Shown one piece after another: positions 30,239 through 40,081 of a DNA stretch of 64,000 bases. The notes beneath the pieces are model-generated. The model was not told the origin of the DNA, did no database searches, and saw nothing but the letters and a program-made list of their open reading frames with translations. Each line of letters opens with the position of its first letter. Positions within the stretch are counted from its first letter, which is position 1. Both the position numbers and the translations under genes were made by a program. The stretch comes from Ferrovibrio sp. Its GTDB lineage: Bacteria > Pseudomonadota > Alphaproteobacteria > Ferrovibrionales > Ferrovibrionaceae. Location of the stretch: NCBI RefSeq assembly GCF_017994015.1, contig NZ_JAGOLP010000015.1, positions 19,125 to 83,124 of the forward strand, in the 5' to 3' direction.

Positions 30239-30739
30239 ATGCCGAAGCCCTGCCCACCAGTTTTACCAAGCCGGCTTGGCACTGCTCTGCTGGCTCTGAC
30301 GGGCCTTGCCGCCTGCTCGGTGGATGGTTATGGCCTCAGCGCCACCAGGGTCAGCCAGGGTGACGGCGCCCTGGTTGTCGAAATCTACAGCCTGGGCGCC
30401 AATCTGCGGCTGCAATCCGGCGATCAGGGCTTTGGCCTCGGAGCCAGTAGGCGCTCCTATGTATTCCCTGTCGAGCAAGCCGCCAAGCTTGCGCCGGGCT
30501 GGCATTATTTCCTGATCGATCTGCCGGCTTTGCCGCCAGTGGCGATGCGCGGCACCAGCTATGGCCTTGATATGCAGGCTGGCCCGCTCCAGACCGGCCT
30601 CAGCCTCGGCTTCAGCGAAACCGTCCTGGCCAGCCAGCCGCCGGCGGAAGGTTCGCTGCTGATGCAGCTCAGTTTCCATCCCGACCTGCCCGCCCTGACC
30701 CGGCTTTCCTATTGCCGAAAGGACTCCATGCCATGTTGA
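30239..30739 (+). CDS. Putative lipoprotein, unknown function
   Basis: A 166-residue protein whose N-terminus has a lipobox: TALLALTGLAACSVDGYG, with Cys as the expected lipidated residue. The mature part is predicted mainly beta. I do not recognise the family. It is the first of four consecutive same-strand genes at 30239-32052, of which the first three are putative lipoproteins, and its stop overlaps the next start by 7 bases. Confidence 0.65.
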   Translation: MPKPCPPVLPSRLGTALLALTGLAACSVDGYGLSATRVSQGDGALVVEIYSLGANLRLQSGDQGFGLGASRRSYVFPVEQAAKLAPGWHYFLIDLPALPPVAMRGTSYGLDMQAGPLQTGLSLGFSETVLASQPPAEGSLLMQLSFHPDLPALTRLSYCRKDSMPC

Positions 30740-31131
30740 AAGCCCGCCTTCCGGGCCTGTTGCTGCTTGCCGCCAGCCTTGCCGGATGCAGCGACAGAGC
30801 GCCGCTTTATATCGTCAGCCATTCCGTCGTCGGCGTGAATGCGGCAGTCAGCCCACAGATGTCATCCGGCCATCTGATCATCGGCTATGACCGCAAGTTC
30901 AGCACCAATCCGCCGCGCAGTGTGGTGGATACGGCAAATACCGGCGAGAAGGAAACCATGTCGGTGCTGAACTGCACCGAAGTGACGGTGGAGGGCATTT
31001 TCCTCACCAGTTTCCGCGAGCATCTCGCCACCGGCAAGGCCGCCATCGACCTGGCGCAGAATCTGAAAGGTGATGCCGAAGCTGCCAACAAATTCTTTGA
31101 ATGCAGCAGCACGACCGGGAGCGGGAGCTGA
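30733..31131 (+). CDS. Putative lipoprotein, unknown function
   Basis: A 132-residue protein with lipobox LLLLAASLAGCSDRAP. The segment LYIVSHSVVGVNAAVSPQMSSGHLIIGYDRKF resembles the equivalent part of the next protein (LIFMERSGFNLAIDVNENPVTPVHVNAGMMRSIVALVP), so the two look like distant paralogues. Two cysteines remain in the mature part (LNCTEV and FFECSS) and could form a disulphide. The ATG at 30733 overlaps the preceding stop. Function is unknown. Confidence 0.65.
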   Translation: MLKARLPGLLLLAASLAGCSDRAPLYIVSHSVVGVNAAVSPQMSSGHLIIGYDRKFSTNPPRSVVDTANTGEKETMSVLNCTEVTVEGIFLTSFREHLATGKAAIDLAQNLKGDAEAANKFFECSSTTGSGS

Positions 31132-31136
31132 ACGCC

Positions 31137-31748
31137 ATGGAAAAAACCACGACCTGCGCCCTGTTGTTGCTGACCCTGTTGCTCGGCGGCTGCGAAAACA
31201 ACCTGATCTTCATGGAACGCAGCGGCTTCAATCTTGCCATCGACGTGAATGAGAATCCGGTAACTCCGGTGCATGTGAATGCCGGCATGATGCGCAGCAT
31301 TGTGGCTCTGGTGCCGGGACGCGCCAACGATAATAGCGGCGAAGCCGTGTCGCTGATCTCAGGCTATGATCTGGCATATGAAGACAAGGCCGGCGGTTTC
31401 TTCAACGACAAGCTGGTGATCCGCAGCCAGTTTGCCTCTGGCGCCGCTGCCAACAAGATTGCCGAATCGCCGGATATCGCCAAGAAGATCGTCAACCCGA
31501 CCCTGACCGTGATGCTGTCCAAGGATGTTGAAACCCGTGCGGCAGCAGCGCGCACCAAGATAGTTGGCCTGTCTGACGCGAATACACTGACGCTGGTGCA
31601 GGCGCTCAACAACGACAAGGCCATCAGCAAAAAATTCAATGGCAGCAATGCAGCAGCGGCAAAGCAGGAATTGCGGGGCTATGTCGGCAGCATCAACTCT
31701 GAGGCTGCGTTGCTGCCGATTGAGGCGCAGTTGAAGAATTTCCCCTGA
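31137..31748 (+). CDS. Putative lipoprotein, unknown function
   Basis: A 203-residue protein with lipobox LLLLTLLLGGCENN. The mature part starts with a beta-type segment NLIFMERSGFNLAIDVNENPVTPVHVNAG, then VSLISGYDLAYEDKAGGFFNDKLVIRSQFASGAAANKIA, and a helical C-terminal half with no further cysteine. It is preceded by GGGAGC and starts 5 bases after the previous gene. The repeated pattern G-x-N-x-A-x-D in front of a G-Y/V segment links it to the preceding protein. Function is unknown. Confidence 0.7.
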   Translation: MEKTTTCALLLLTLLLGGCENNLIFMERSGFNLAIDVNENPVTPVHVNAGMMRSIVALVPGRANDNSGEAVSLISGYDLAYEDKAGGFFNDKLVIRSQFASGAAANKIAESPDIAKKIVNPTLTVMLSKDVETRAAAARTKIVGLSDANTLTLVQALNNDKAISKKFNGSNAAAAKQELRGYVGSINSEAALLPIEAQLKNFP

Positions 31749-31764
31749 TCCGGAGAGCCCCCTC

Positions 31765-32052
31765 ATGCCCTCAAGCGCCTTCGCCCTGGAAAAAACCATC
31801 GCCCTGCCGGCCCTGCAAGCCCATGTCAATCAGCGCCAGAATACCTATGGCGGTGCCTTGATCGCGCTATGTGTGGCGCCGGATGATGCGGTGAATCTGT
31901 TCATCCTTCAGGATGCCGCTGCACCCGCCCCGGCGGTGACACTGGCCTTGATACCAGCGCCGGATGCACCGGTGCCGGATGGAAAAACCCTGATCTGCAC
32001 CGGATTTCTCTATATCGGCAACGAACAGCAATTCGTCGCCGCCTATCGCTGA
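31765..32052 (+). CDS. Small hypothetical protein
   Basis: A 95-residue protein with no signal peptide or membrane helix. It has an alternating hydrophobic pattern (GGALIALCVAPDDAVNLFILQDAAAPAPAVTLALIPAP ... TLICTGFLYIGNEQQFVAAYR) suggesting a small beta fold. It starts 16 bases after the lipoprotein gene, behind GGAG, and probably ends that operon. Not recognised. Confidence 0.6.
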   Translation: MPSSAFALEKTIALPALQAHVNQRQNTYGGALIALCVAPDDAVNLFILQDAAAPAPAVTLALIPAPDAPVPDGKTLICTGFLYIGNEQQFVAAYR

Positions 32053-32203
32053 GCCGGCTGTAGATTCCTGTTCCATAATTTGCGGCACAACATGTATGCG
32101 CGCATATAAACCGTTGCGCCCTGGCCCCTGCCTGGATGACAATGCTGTTAACGGGGCGGCACGGAACGCCGCTCTGACAGAATCAGGCAACAGGGGAACA
32201 ACA

Positions 32204-33742
32204 ATGCAAGCATCCGTATGGCGCGCTGGTCTGATGGCGGCGGTGGCCTTTGCCGGCCTTGGCGCCGGCCTGGGCAGCAGCCCGGCCTTGGCCGACAAGA
32301 AGAACAACACCGTCCGTTTCGTCTACGACCAGGTGCCGGAGAATGTTGACCCATTCTTCAACAATGTGCGCATCGGCGTGATCATCGGCCAGCATGTCTG
32401 GGACACCCTGGTCTACCGCGACCCCAATACCAACGAATATAAGGGCCAGCTGGCCAGCGGCTGGCGCCAGATTGACGACCGCACAACCGAATTCGACCTG
32501 CGCCAGGGCATCAAATTCCATAACGGCGAGGAATTCGACGCCGACGATGTGGTCTACACACTGAATTTCATCGCCAAGCCGGAAAACAAGGTGGTGACCC
32601 AATCCAACGTGAATTGGATCGAAAAGGCCGAAAAGGTCGACAAGTATAAGGTGCGCGTCGTCACCAAGGCGGTTTTCCCGCCGATCCTGGAATATCTGTC
32701 CGGCCCGGTGGTGATCCATCCCAATCAGTATTACGAGCAGGTTGGCCCGCGCGGCCAGAATGAAAAACCGGTTGGCTCGGGGCCGTTCCGCGTCACCCAG
32801 CATGTCGCCGGCAAATCGATCACGCTGGAGCGCAACAAGGACTATTTCAAGGAAAGCCCGAAGGGCGCCTCCAAGATCGAGAAGATCGAAATCCGCTTCA
32901 TCCCGGATCGCCAGACCCAGCTTGCCGAACTGATGAGCCGGGGCGCCGATTTCCTGATGCATGTGCCGAAGGATCAGGCCGACCAGCTCAAGGGCCAGCC
33001 CGGCCTACAGGTGGTGAGCGGCGAAACCATGCGCATCGTGTTCATGCAGATGAACAGCCAGGCCGAAAGCGCCTTCCCGGCGCTGAAGGATATCCGGGTG
33101 CGCCAGGCGATCAACCATGCCATCGACAAGCAGGCCATGGTGAAGGCGCTGGTGGGCGAAGGCTCGCGCGTGCTGCACACCATCTGCTTCCCGACCCAGG
33201 TCGGCTGCACCGACGAGGGCGCCAAGCGCTATGAATATGATCCGGCCAAGGCCAAGAAGCTGCTGGCCGAGGCGGGCTATCCGGATGGCCTGGAATTGCC
33301 CTTCGTGGCCTATCGCGAGCGCCATCAGACCGAGGCGATCATCGGCTACCTCAAGGCGGTGGGCATCAAGGCCAACCTGAATTTCCTGCAATATGCCGCC
33401 ATGCGCGAGCAGATCAGGGGCAACAAGGCGGGGCTGACGCACCAGACCTGGGGTTCCTTCTCGGTCAACGACGTGTCGGCCTCAACCCCGAACTATTACG
33501 CCTTCGAGGGTGAGGACATCACCCGCGACGAGAAGGTGCGCGACCTGCTGAAAAAGGGCAATACCACGGTGGAGCCGGTGGCACGCAAGGCGGCCTATCG
33601 CGAGGCGCTGACCATCATCGCCGAGCAGGCCTATGCCGTGCCGCTGTATTCGCTGCCGGTATTCTACGTCGCCACCTCGGACCTGGTGTTCAAGGCCTAT
33701 CCGGATGAAATGCCGCGTTTCTGGGAAATGACCTGGAAGTAA
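32204..33742 (+). CDS. Peptide ABC transporter substrate-binding protein (SBP_bac_5)
   Basis: Periplasmic binding protein of the DppA/OppA family, 512 residues. The start at 32204 gives a signal peptide MQASVWRAGLMAAVAFAGLG ... ALADKK; the frame upstream to 32096 has no signal. Family motifs are the lobe-I signature FDLRQGIKFHNGEEFDADDVVYTLNFI, VGSGPFRVTQHVAGKSITLERNKDYF and the C-terminal EALTIIAEQAYAVPLYSLPVFYVATSDLVFKAYP. It is followed by two permease and two ATPase genes and by gamma-glutamyltransferase, so gamma-glutamyl peptides or glutathione are plausible ligands. Confidence 0.9.
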   Translation: MQASVWRAGLMAAVAFAGLGAGLGSSPALADKKNNTVRFVYDQVPENVDPFFNNVRIGVIIGQHVWDTLVYRDPNTNEYKGQLASGWRQIDDRTTEFDLRQGIKFHNGEEFDADDVVYTLNFIAKPENKVVTQSNVNWIEKAEKVDKYKVRVVTKAVFPPILEYLSGPVVIHPNQYYEQVGPRGQNEKPVGSGPFRVTQHVAGKSITLERNKDYFKESPKGASKIEKIEIRFIPDRQTQLAELMSRGADFLMHVPKDQADQLKGQPGLQVVSGETMRIVFMQMNSQAESAFPALKDIRVRQAINHAIDKQAMVKALVGEGSRVLHTICFPTQVGCTDEGAKRYEYDPAKAKKLLAEAGYPDGLELPFVAYRERHQTEAIIGYLKAVGIKANLNFLQYAAMREQIRGNKAGLTHQTWGSFSVNDVSASTPNYYAFEGEDITRDEKVRDLLKKGNTTVEPVARKAAYREALTIIAEQAYAVPLYSLPVFYVATSDLVFKAYPDEMPRFWEMTWK

Positions 33743-33761
33743 CCGGCCGAGGCCAAGCCCG

Positions 33762-34679
33762 ATGCTGATTTTTATTGCCAAACGGCTTGGCCTTGCCCTG
33801 CTGGTGGCACTCACCGTGTCGGTGGTGTGCTTCCTGCTGGTGCGCCTCTCCGGCGATGTGGCTGCGGCCCTCGCCGGCGAGGGCGCGCGCCAGGCCGATA
33901 TCGATACCGTGCGCAAGAATTACGGCCTCGACCGGCCGTTGATCGTGCAATATCTGGAATGGCTCTGGCGCACCTTGCAGGGCGATTTCGGCATGTCGCT
34001 GTATTTCAAGACCGAAGTCACCGCCCTGGTGCTCGACAAGCTGCCCACCACGCTGATGCTGGGCTTCTCGGCGCTGCTGTTTGCGCTTGGCATCTCGATC
34101 CCGCTGGGCGTTTGCGCCGCCATCTTTGCCAATAGCTGGATCGACCGCGTGGCGCTTGGCATTGCCGTGCTGGGTCAGGCATTGCCGAATTTTTTCTTTG
34201 CGCTGCTGCTGATCATGCTGTTTTCGATCCAGCTGCGCTGGCTGCCGGTTTCCGGCAGTGATAGCTGGCTGCATTTTGTCATGCCCACCATCGCGCTGGG
34301 CTATTATATCGCGCCGGCCTTCATGCGCCTGGTGCGCGCCGGCATGATCGAAGTGCTATCGGCAGATTATATCCGCACCGCCCGCGCCAAGGGGCTGAAC
34401 GAAGGCATGGTGGTCTTCAAGCACGGCCTGCGCAACGCTGCTATCCCGGTGGTGGCGCTGGCCGCTGTGCAGCTCGGTTTCCTGCTTGGCGGCTCGGTGG
34501 TGATCGAGGCGATCTTCGCCCTCGATGGCCTGGGCTATCTGGCTTATCAGAGCATCGTCTACAAGGATTTCCCGGTCACACAATCGGTGGTCATGCTGTT
34601 ATCGGTATTCTATGTGCTGCTCACCCTGCTCGCCGATCTGGCCAATGCCTGGCTCGATCCGCGCATCCGGGTGTCGTGA
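33762..34679 (+). CDS. Peptide ABC transporter permease (DppB-like)
   Basis: Inner-membrane permease of 305 residues with six helices. It starts MLIFIAKRLGLALLVALTVSVVCFLLVRLSGD, the DppB N-terminus. It has the large periplasmic loop and the EAA motif region DYIRTARAKGLNEGMVVFKHGLRNAAIPVVALAAVQLGFLLGGSVVIEAIF. Its stop overlaps the next start by 1 base. It partners the DppC-like subunit encoded next. Confidence 0.92.
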   Translation: MLIFIAKRLGLALLVALTVSVVCFLLVRLSGDVAAALAGEGARQADIDTVRKNYGLDRPLIVQYLEWLWRTLQGDFGMSLYFKTEVTALVLDKLPTTLMLGFSALLFALGISIPLGVCAAIFANSWIDRVALGIAVLGQALPNFFFALLLIMLFSIQLRWLPVSGSDSWLHFVMPTIALGYYIAPAFMRLVRAGMIEVLSADYIRTARAKGLNEGMVVFKHGLRNAAIPVVALAAVQLGFLLGGSVVIEAIFALDGLGYLAYQSIVYKDFPVTQSVVMLLSVFYVLLTLLADLANAWLDPRIRVS

Positions 34680-35571
34680 TGAGCAGCAGCGAGGCGCTTC
34701 CCGCCGCAATGCCCGAGCCAAGCCAGCGCCAGCGTTTGCTGCGCCGGCTGCGCGGCAATCACAGCCTGATTTTTGGCGGCGGCCTGCTGCTGCTGATCGT
34801 GCTGGTGGCGCTGTTTGCGCCTTTGTTGGCGCCGCATGATCCTTATGCGCAGGATCTGACGCGCCGGCTGATCCCGCCTTTCTGGCATGAAAAAGGCCAG
34901 TGGGCGCATCCGCTCGGCACCGACAATCTGGGCCGCGACTATCTCTCGCGCAGCCTGTATGGCGCCCGCATCTCGCTGCTGATCGGGCTTTCGGTGGTGG
35001 CAATTTCCGGCACCATCGGCACGGCTATGGGCATGTGCGCCGGCTATTTCGGCGGCCGCATCGACATGCTGATCACCTTTTTCACCACCACGCGGCTGGC
35101 CATGCCGGTGATCCTGTTCGCGCTGGCCGTGGTGGCTTTGCTCGGCTCGTCGCTGCCGGTGGTGATCATCACGCTCGGGCTGCTGAAATGGGATCGCTTT
35201 GCTGTGGTGATGCGCAGCGCCACGCAGCAAACCCGCTCGCAGGATTACATTGCCGCCGCCGAGGCCGCCGGCGCTTCCACGCCGCGTATTGTGCTGGGCG
35301 AAGTGCTGCCCAATGTGGCGCCGCATCTGATCGTGATCGCCACGCTGGAAGCCGCCAGCGCCATCCTGTTGGAAGCCGCCCTCTCCTTCCTCGGTCTTGG
35401 TGTGCAGCCGCCGCTGCCATCCTGGGGCCTGATGATCTCGGAAGCCAAGAGCTATATGTTTTTCAGCTTCTGGCTGATCGCGATTCCCGGCAGTGCCCTG
35501 GCTTTGCTAGTGTTTTCGATCAACCTGGCCGGCGACGGCCTGCGCGACCTGCTGGCGCCGGAGGGCCGCTC

Positions 35572-35575
<4 letters not shown>
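34679..35575 (+). CDS. Peptide ABC transporter permease (DppC-like)
   Basis: Second permease subunit, 298 residues. A cytoplasmic N-terminus (QRQRLLRRLRGNHSLIFGGGLLLLIVLVALFAPLLAPHDPYAQDLTRRLIPP) and GTDNLGRDYLSRSLYGARISLLIGLSVV are diagnostic of DppC/OppC. The EAA region is DYIAAAEAAGASTPRIVLGEVLPNVAPHLIV, followed by ALSFLGLGVQPPLPSWGLMISEA. An alternative GTG start lies one codon upstream (34676). It overlaps the following ATPase gene by 4 bases. Confidence 0.92.
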
Positions 35576-36533
<958 letters not shown>

Positions 36534-36537
<4 letters not shown>

Positions 36538-37496
36538 CCACCGCCCTGCTCAGCGCCAGCGCCGTCACCAAAAGCTTCACCGTCAGCCAGGGCGTGTTCA
36601 AGCCCAGCCGCAAGCTGCATGCGGTGAATGGCGTTGACCTGACCATCGAACGCGGCGATGTGCTCGGCATCGTCGGCGAAAGCGGCTGTGGCAAATCCAC
36701 CCTGGCCCGCATCCTGCTGGGCCTGCTCAAGCCCGATGCTGGCAGCATCGCCCTGGATGGCCAGCCGCTGGCGGGCATGGACCGCCGCGCCATTGCGCGC
36801 CGCGTGCAGCCGATCTTCCAGGACCCATATTCTTCGCTCAATCCGCGCCGCAGCCTGGCCTCGCTGGTGGCCCTGCCGCTGGAAGTGCATGGCATTGGCA
36901 CTGCCGCCGAGCGGCGCCGCAAGGCCATCGACATGCTGGAACGGGTCGGCCTGGCCAGCCGCTTCGCCGACCGCTATGCGCGCGAGCTTTCCGGCGGTCA
37001 GCGCCAGCGTGTCGCTATCGCCCGCGCCCTGGTGATGCAGCCGGATATCGTGATCTGCGACGAGCCGACCTCGGCGCTCGATGTCTCGGTACAGTCGCAG
37101 ATCATCAACCTGCTGCTTGATCTGCGCCGCGACTTCAATCTGACTTATGTATTCATCAGCCACAATCTGGCAGTGGTGGAGCATATCGCCACCAAAGTGG
37201 CGGTGATGTATCTCGGCCGCGTGGTGGAACAGGCCGAGACGGCCAAACTTTTCGCCAGCCCGCGCCACCCCTACACCAAGGCCCTGCTGGCTTCGGTACT
37301 GACCCCGGAACCCGGCCTGGGCATTCCCGATACCGGGCTTGGCCTGGCATTCCCGGATCCGTTCAATCCGCCGCCTGGCTGCCCATTCCATCCGCGCTGC
37401 GCCGATGCCATAAACACCTGCCGCGCCGAGATGCCGAAACTGGTGGATGGCGCCGCCTGCCATGTCTTTGCTTCTGGAGTCTCGTCTCATGCGTGA
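36534..37496 (+). CDS. Peptide ABC transporter ATP-binding protein (DppF-like)
   Basis: Second ATPase subunit, 320 residues. It contains Walker A IVGESGCGKSTLARILLG, IFQDPYSSLNPRRSLASLVALPLEVHG, the signature LSGGQRQRVAIARALVMQPD, Walker B IVICDEPTSALDVSVQSQI, and the C-terminal HPYTKALLASVLTPEP plus CPFHPRCADAINTCRAEMP. It overlaps the DppD-like gene by 4 bases and the gamma-glutamyltransferase start by 8, so all five transporter genes and the enzyme probably form one operon. Confidence 0.92.
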
Positions 37497-39099
37497 TCTG
37501 CATCTGCCCGGCCGTTCCGTCGCCATGGGGCGACATGGCGCCGCCGCCACCTCGCATTCGCTGGCCACCATTACAGCGCTGGATATTCTGAAGCGCGGCG
37601 GCAATGCCGCCGATGCGGCGATTGCCGCCTGTGCCGTGCAATGTATCGTCGAGCCGGAATCAACCGGCATCGGCGGCGACAATTTTGTGCTCTACGCGCC
37701 GGCCGGCACCGATACCAACAAGGGTGGCAAGGTCTATGGCCTGAATGGCTCGGGCCGCGCCCCGGCCGGGCTGAACCATGATCTGCTGCTGGGCCAGGGG
37801 CTGACCGAAATCGGCCTTACCAGCGTGCATGCCGTCACCATCCCGGGCGCGGTGGATGCCTGGGCCAAGCTGAACAAGCGTTTCGGCAAGCTGGCCCTGG
37901 CCGATCTGTTGCAGCCGGCAATCCAGTTCGCCGAGGAAGGTTTTCCGATCACCGAACGGGTGAGCGTGGATTTTAACCGGCCGATCAACATCGCCAAGCT
38001 GAGCGCCGATGCCAATTCCGCCGCCGTGTATCTGCCCGGCGGCAAGCCGCCGCAGGCCGGCGATATCCTCCGGCTGGAAGCCTATGCCAAGGTATTGCGT
38101 GAGATTGCCGCCAAGGGCCGCGATGGCTTTTATGCCGGCTGGGTGGCCGAGGATATTGTGCAGTATCTGCGCAGCCTGGGCGGCACCCATACGCTGGAGG
38201 ATTTTGCCAGCCAGGAATCCTTCTGGGTCGAGCCGATCAAGACGCGCTACCGCGACGTGGAATTGCTGGAAATTCCGCCCAGCGGCCAGGGCATCACCAC
38301 CCTGATCATGCTGAATATCCTGGCCGGCCTGGATATCGGCAAATACGCGCCGCATAGCGTGGAGCGTTTCCATCTCGAAGCCGAGGCCACCCGCCTCGCC
38401 TTCCAGGCCCGCGACACCTATGTGGCCGACCCGGCCTTTGCCGATGTGCCGGTGGAAAAGTTGCTATCGGCTGGCTTCGCCGACGAATTGCGCGCCCGCA
38501 TCGACATCAAGCGCGCCATGCCGGCACCCGGCCCGGTGGGCAATGGCGCGGTCTATCGTGATACGGTTTACATCTCGGTGGTGGATGGCGACGGTAATTG
38601 CTGCTCCTTCATCAACTCGCTGTTCTGGCCCTTCGGTACCGGCCTGAGCAGCCCGAAAACCGGCCTGCTGCTGCAAAATCGTGGCGCTGGTTTCCGTGTT
38701 GATCCCAATCACCCCAACAACGTGGCGCCGGGCAAGCGGCCGATGCACACCATCATCCCGGCCATGGCGCTGAAGGATGGCAAGCCCTGGCTGTGTTATG
38801 GCGTGATGGGCGGCGGTTTCCAGCCGGTGGGCCAGAGCCATGTGCTGACCAATATCGTGGATTACGGCATGGATGTGCAGGAAGCCATCGACAGCCCGCG
38901 CGGCTTCCATGTCGCCGGCAAATTCGAGGCCGAGCGCGGCATCCCGCCTGAAGTGCTGGCCGGCCTTGCCGCCCTGGGCCATGAGATCAAAATGGCCGAG
39001 ATGCCGCATGGCGGCGGCCAGGCCATCTTGCTGAACGGCAATGGCGTGCTGATGGCCGGTTCCGACCCACGCAAGGATGGCTGCGCCCTGGCCTATTGA
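37489..39099 (+). CDS. Gamma-glutamyltransferase family protein
   Basis: N-terminal-nucleophile hydrolase of 536 residues that cleaves gamma-glutamyl bonds, as in glutathione. Landmarks are AATSHSLATITALDILKRGGNAADAAIAACAVQCIVEPESTGIGGDNFVLY, the predicted autocleavage nucleophile Thr359 in YRDTVYISVVDGDGN, WPFGTGLSSPKTGLLLQNRGAGF and HTIIPAMALKDGKPWLCYGVMGGGFQP. No signal peptide is visible from the ATG at 37489 (GGAG upstream), so it should act in the cytoplasm on imported peptides. This fits its coupling to the upstream peptide importer. It ends in a 7-base convergent overlap with the AhpD-like gene. Confidence 0.88.
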   Translation: MRDLHLPGRSVAMGRHGAAATSHSLATITALDILKRGGNAADAAIAACAVQCIVEPESTGIGGDNFVLYAPAGTDTNKGGKVYGLNGSGRAPAGLNHDLLLGQGLTEIGLTSVHAVTIPGAVDAWAKLNKRFGKLALADLLQPAIQFAEEGFPITERVSVDFNRPINIAKLSADANSAAVYLPGGKPPQAGDILRLEAYAKVLREIAAKGRDGFYAGWVAEDIVQYLRSLGGTHTLEDFASQESFWVEPIKTRYRDVELLEIPPSGQGITTLIMLNILAGLDIGKYAPHSVERFHLEAEATRLAFQARDTYVADPAFADVPVEKLLSAGFADELRARIDIKRAMPAPGPVGNGAVYRDTVYISVVDGDGNCCSFINSLFWPFGTGLSSPKTGLLLQNRGAGFRVDPNHPNNVAPGKRPMHTIIPAMALKDGKPWLCYGVMGGGFQPVGQSHVLTNIVDYGMDVQEAIDSPRGFHVAGKFEAERGIPPEVLAGLAALGHEIKMAEMPHGGGQAILLNGNGVLMAGSDPRKDGCALAY

Positions 39100-39674
39100 G
39101 GCCCGGATACTTCAGCGGTTTGCGGGAAACGCGGCGCGCCCGGCTCAAGCGGGGTGCGCAGCGTGTTCACTGTGAACGATACCGTATGGTAGAAGCCGGC
39201 CAGGGCCAGGATTTCGACGATCTGTGCCGGTGAAAAAACCGCACTGGCCTCATGCCATAGCGCATCGTCCAGGCGCTTCTGCCCGATCAGCATATCCACC
39301 ATGCGCAGCAGCAGGGCTTCATCGGCGGCCGCAAAATCCGCCGCGCCGCCCTGGTAGGTGGCGGTTAGCTCGGCCGCTGTGAAGCCGGCCTTGGCGGCGA
39401 AAAATGCAACATGCACGCCCCATTCATATTCCGCCCCCAGCCTGGCGGTGACACGCAGGATGACAATCTCGCGCTGGCGCAGACTGATCGAGCCCTTGTC
39501 CAGCAATGCGCCGCCACGCCAGCGATCCAGCACACGCGGGTTATGCGCCACCTGGCGGAATAGCGCGATGGGCGGCACGCCCGGCGGCATCATCTGCTCC
39601 AGCTGGCCGGCAACATCAGCGGCAAAAGGCGCTGTCAGTGGCGGCAAGCGGGGTTCGGGCTGGGTACTGGTCAT
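39093..39674 (-). CDS. Carboxymuconolactone decarboxylase / AhpD-like family protein
   Basis: A helical protein of 193 residues in the CMD/AhpD superfamily, containing PPIALFRQVAHNPRVLDRW, LRQREIVILRVTARLGAEYEWGVHVAFFAAKAGFTAAEL and a C-terminal HTVSFTVNTL. It has the E-x2-W-x2-H pattern (EYEWGVH) and lacks the CxxC of AhpD peroxidases, so alkylhydroperoxidase activity is not supported. It is divergent from an HxlR-type regulator across a 74-base gap with repeated sequence, suggesting inducer-controlled expression. Substrate unknown. Confidence 0.82.
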   Translation of the reverse strand: MTSTQPEPRLPPLTAPFAADVAGQLEQMMPPGVPPIALFRQVAHNPRVLDRWRGGALLDKGSISLRQREIVILRVTARLGAEYEWGVHVAFFAAKAGFTAAELTATYQGGAADFAAADEALLLRMVDMLIGQKRLDDALWHEASAVFSPAQIVEILALAGFYHTVSFTVNTLRTPLEPGAPRFPQTAEVSGPQ

Positions 39675-39685
39675 GGGCTTCCCCC

Positions 39686-39734
39686 TTTGCTATCTTTTTA
39701 GTAGCAAATGACATAATGCTGCATTTTTAGTAGC
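39686..39734. promoter_or_regulatory. Candidate HxlR operator with direct and inverted repeats
   Basis: TTTTTAGTAGC occurs at 39695-39705 and again at 39724-39734, 29 bases apart (near three helical turns). The first copy is part of an inverted repeat TTTGCTA (39686-39692) / TAGCAAA (39702-39708), and the second has an imperfect GCTGC/GTAGC arrangement. The sites sit between the divergent AhpD-like and HxlR genes. Confidence 0.6.
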
Positions 39735-39748
39735 GCAAGGGGTAAATT

Positions 39749-40081
39749 ATGGCGCAAATGAAAAAACCGGTGCGTGGCTCCAGTTCCGGCCGGCCAATCA
39801 TGGCCGCCCTGGATCTGCTGGGCCGACGCTGGAGCTTGCGGATCCTTTGGGAATTGCGGGCAACGCCGCTGACTTTCCGCGCCTTGCAGGATGCCTGTGG
39901 CGGGCTTTCACCAAGCGTATTGCAGCAACGCCTCAACGACCTGCGCAAAGCCGGCCTGGTGCTGCATGACGGCAGCAGTGGTTATGGGCTGACCGAAGCG
40001 GCGCGCAGCTTGCAGCCGATCCTGCTCACCCTGAATGATTGGGCCGAGGGCTGGGCTGCGGCGGAAACGCCGGCAGGCTAG
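39749..40081 (+). CDS. HxlR-family transcriptional regulator
   Basis: A winged-helix regulator of 110 residues: GRPIMAALDLLGRRWSLRILWELRATPLTFRALQDACGGLSPSVLQQRLNDLRKAGLVLHDGSSGYGLTEAARSLQPILLTLNDWAEGWA covers the whole HxlR domain. One cysteine (DACGG) is present and lies in the middle, not at the N-terminal redox-sensing position of HypR/YodB types. AAGGGG precedes the ATG at 39749. It probably controls the divergent AhpD-like gene and itself. Its stop overlaps the convergent lipoprotein gene by 4 bases. Confidence 0.85.
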   Translation: MAQMKKPVRGSSSGRPIMAALDLLGRRWSLRILWELRATPLTFRALQDACGGLSPSVLQQRLNDLRKAGLVLHDGSSGYGLTEAARSLQPILLTLNDWAEGWAAAETPAG

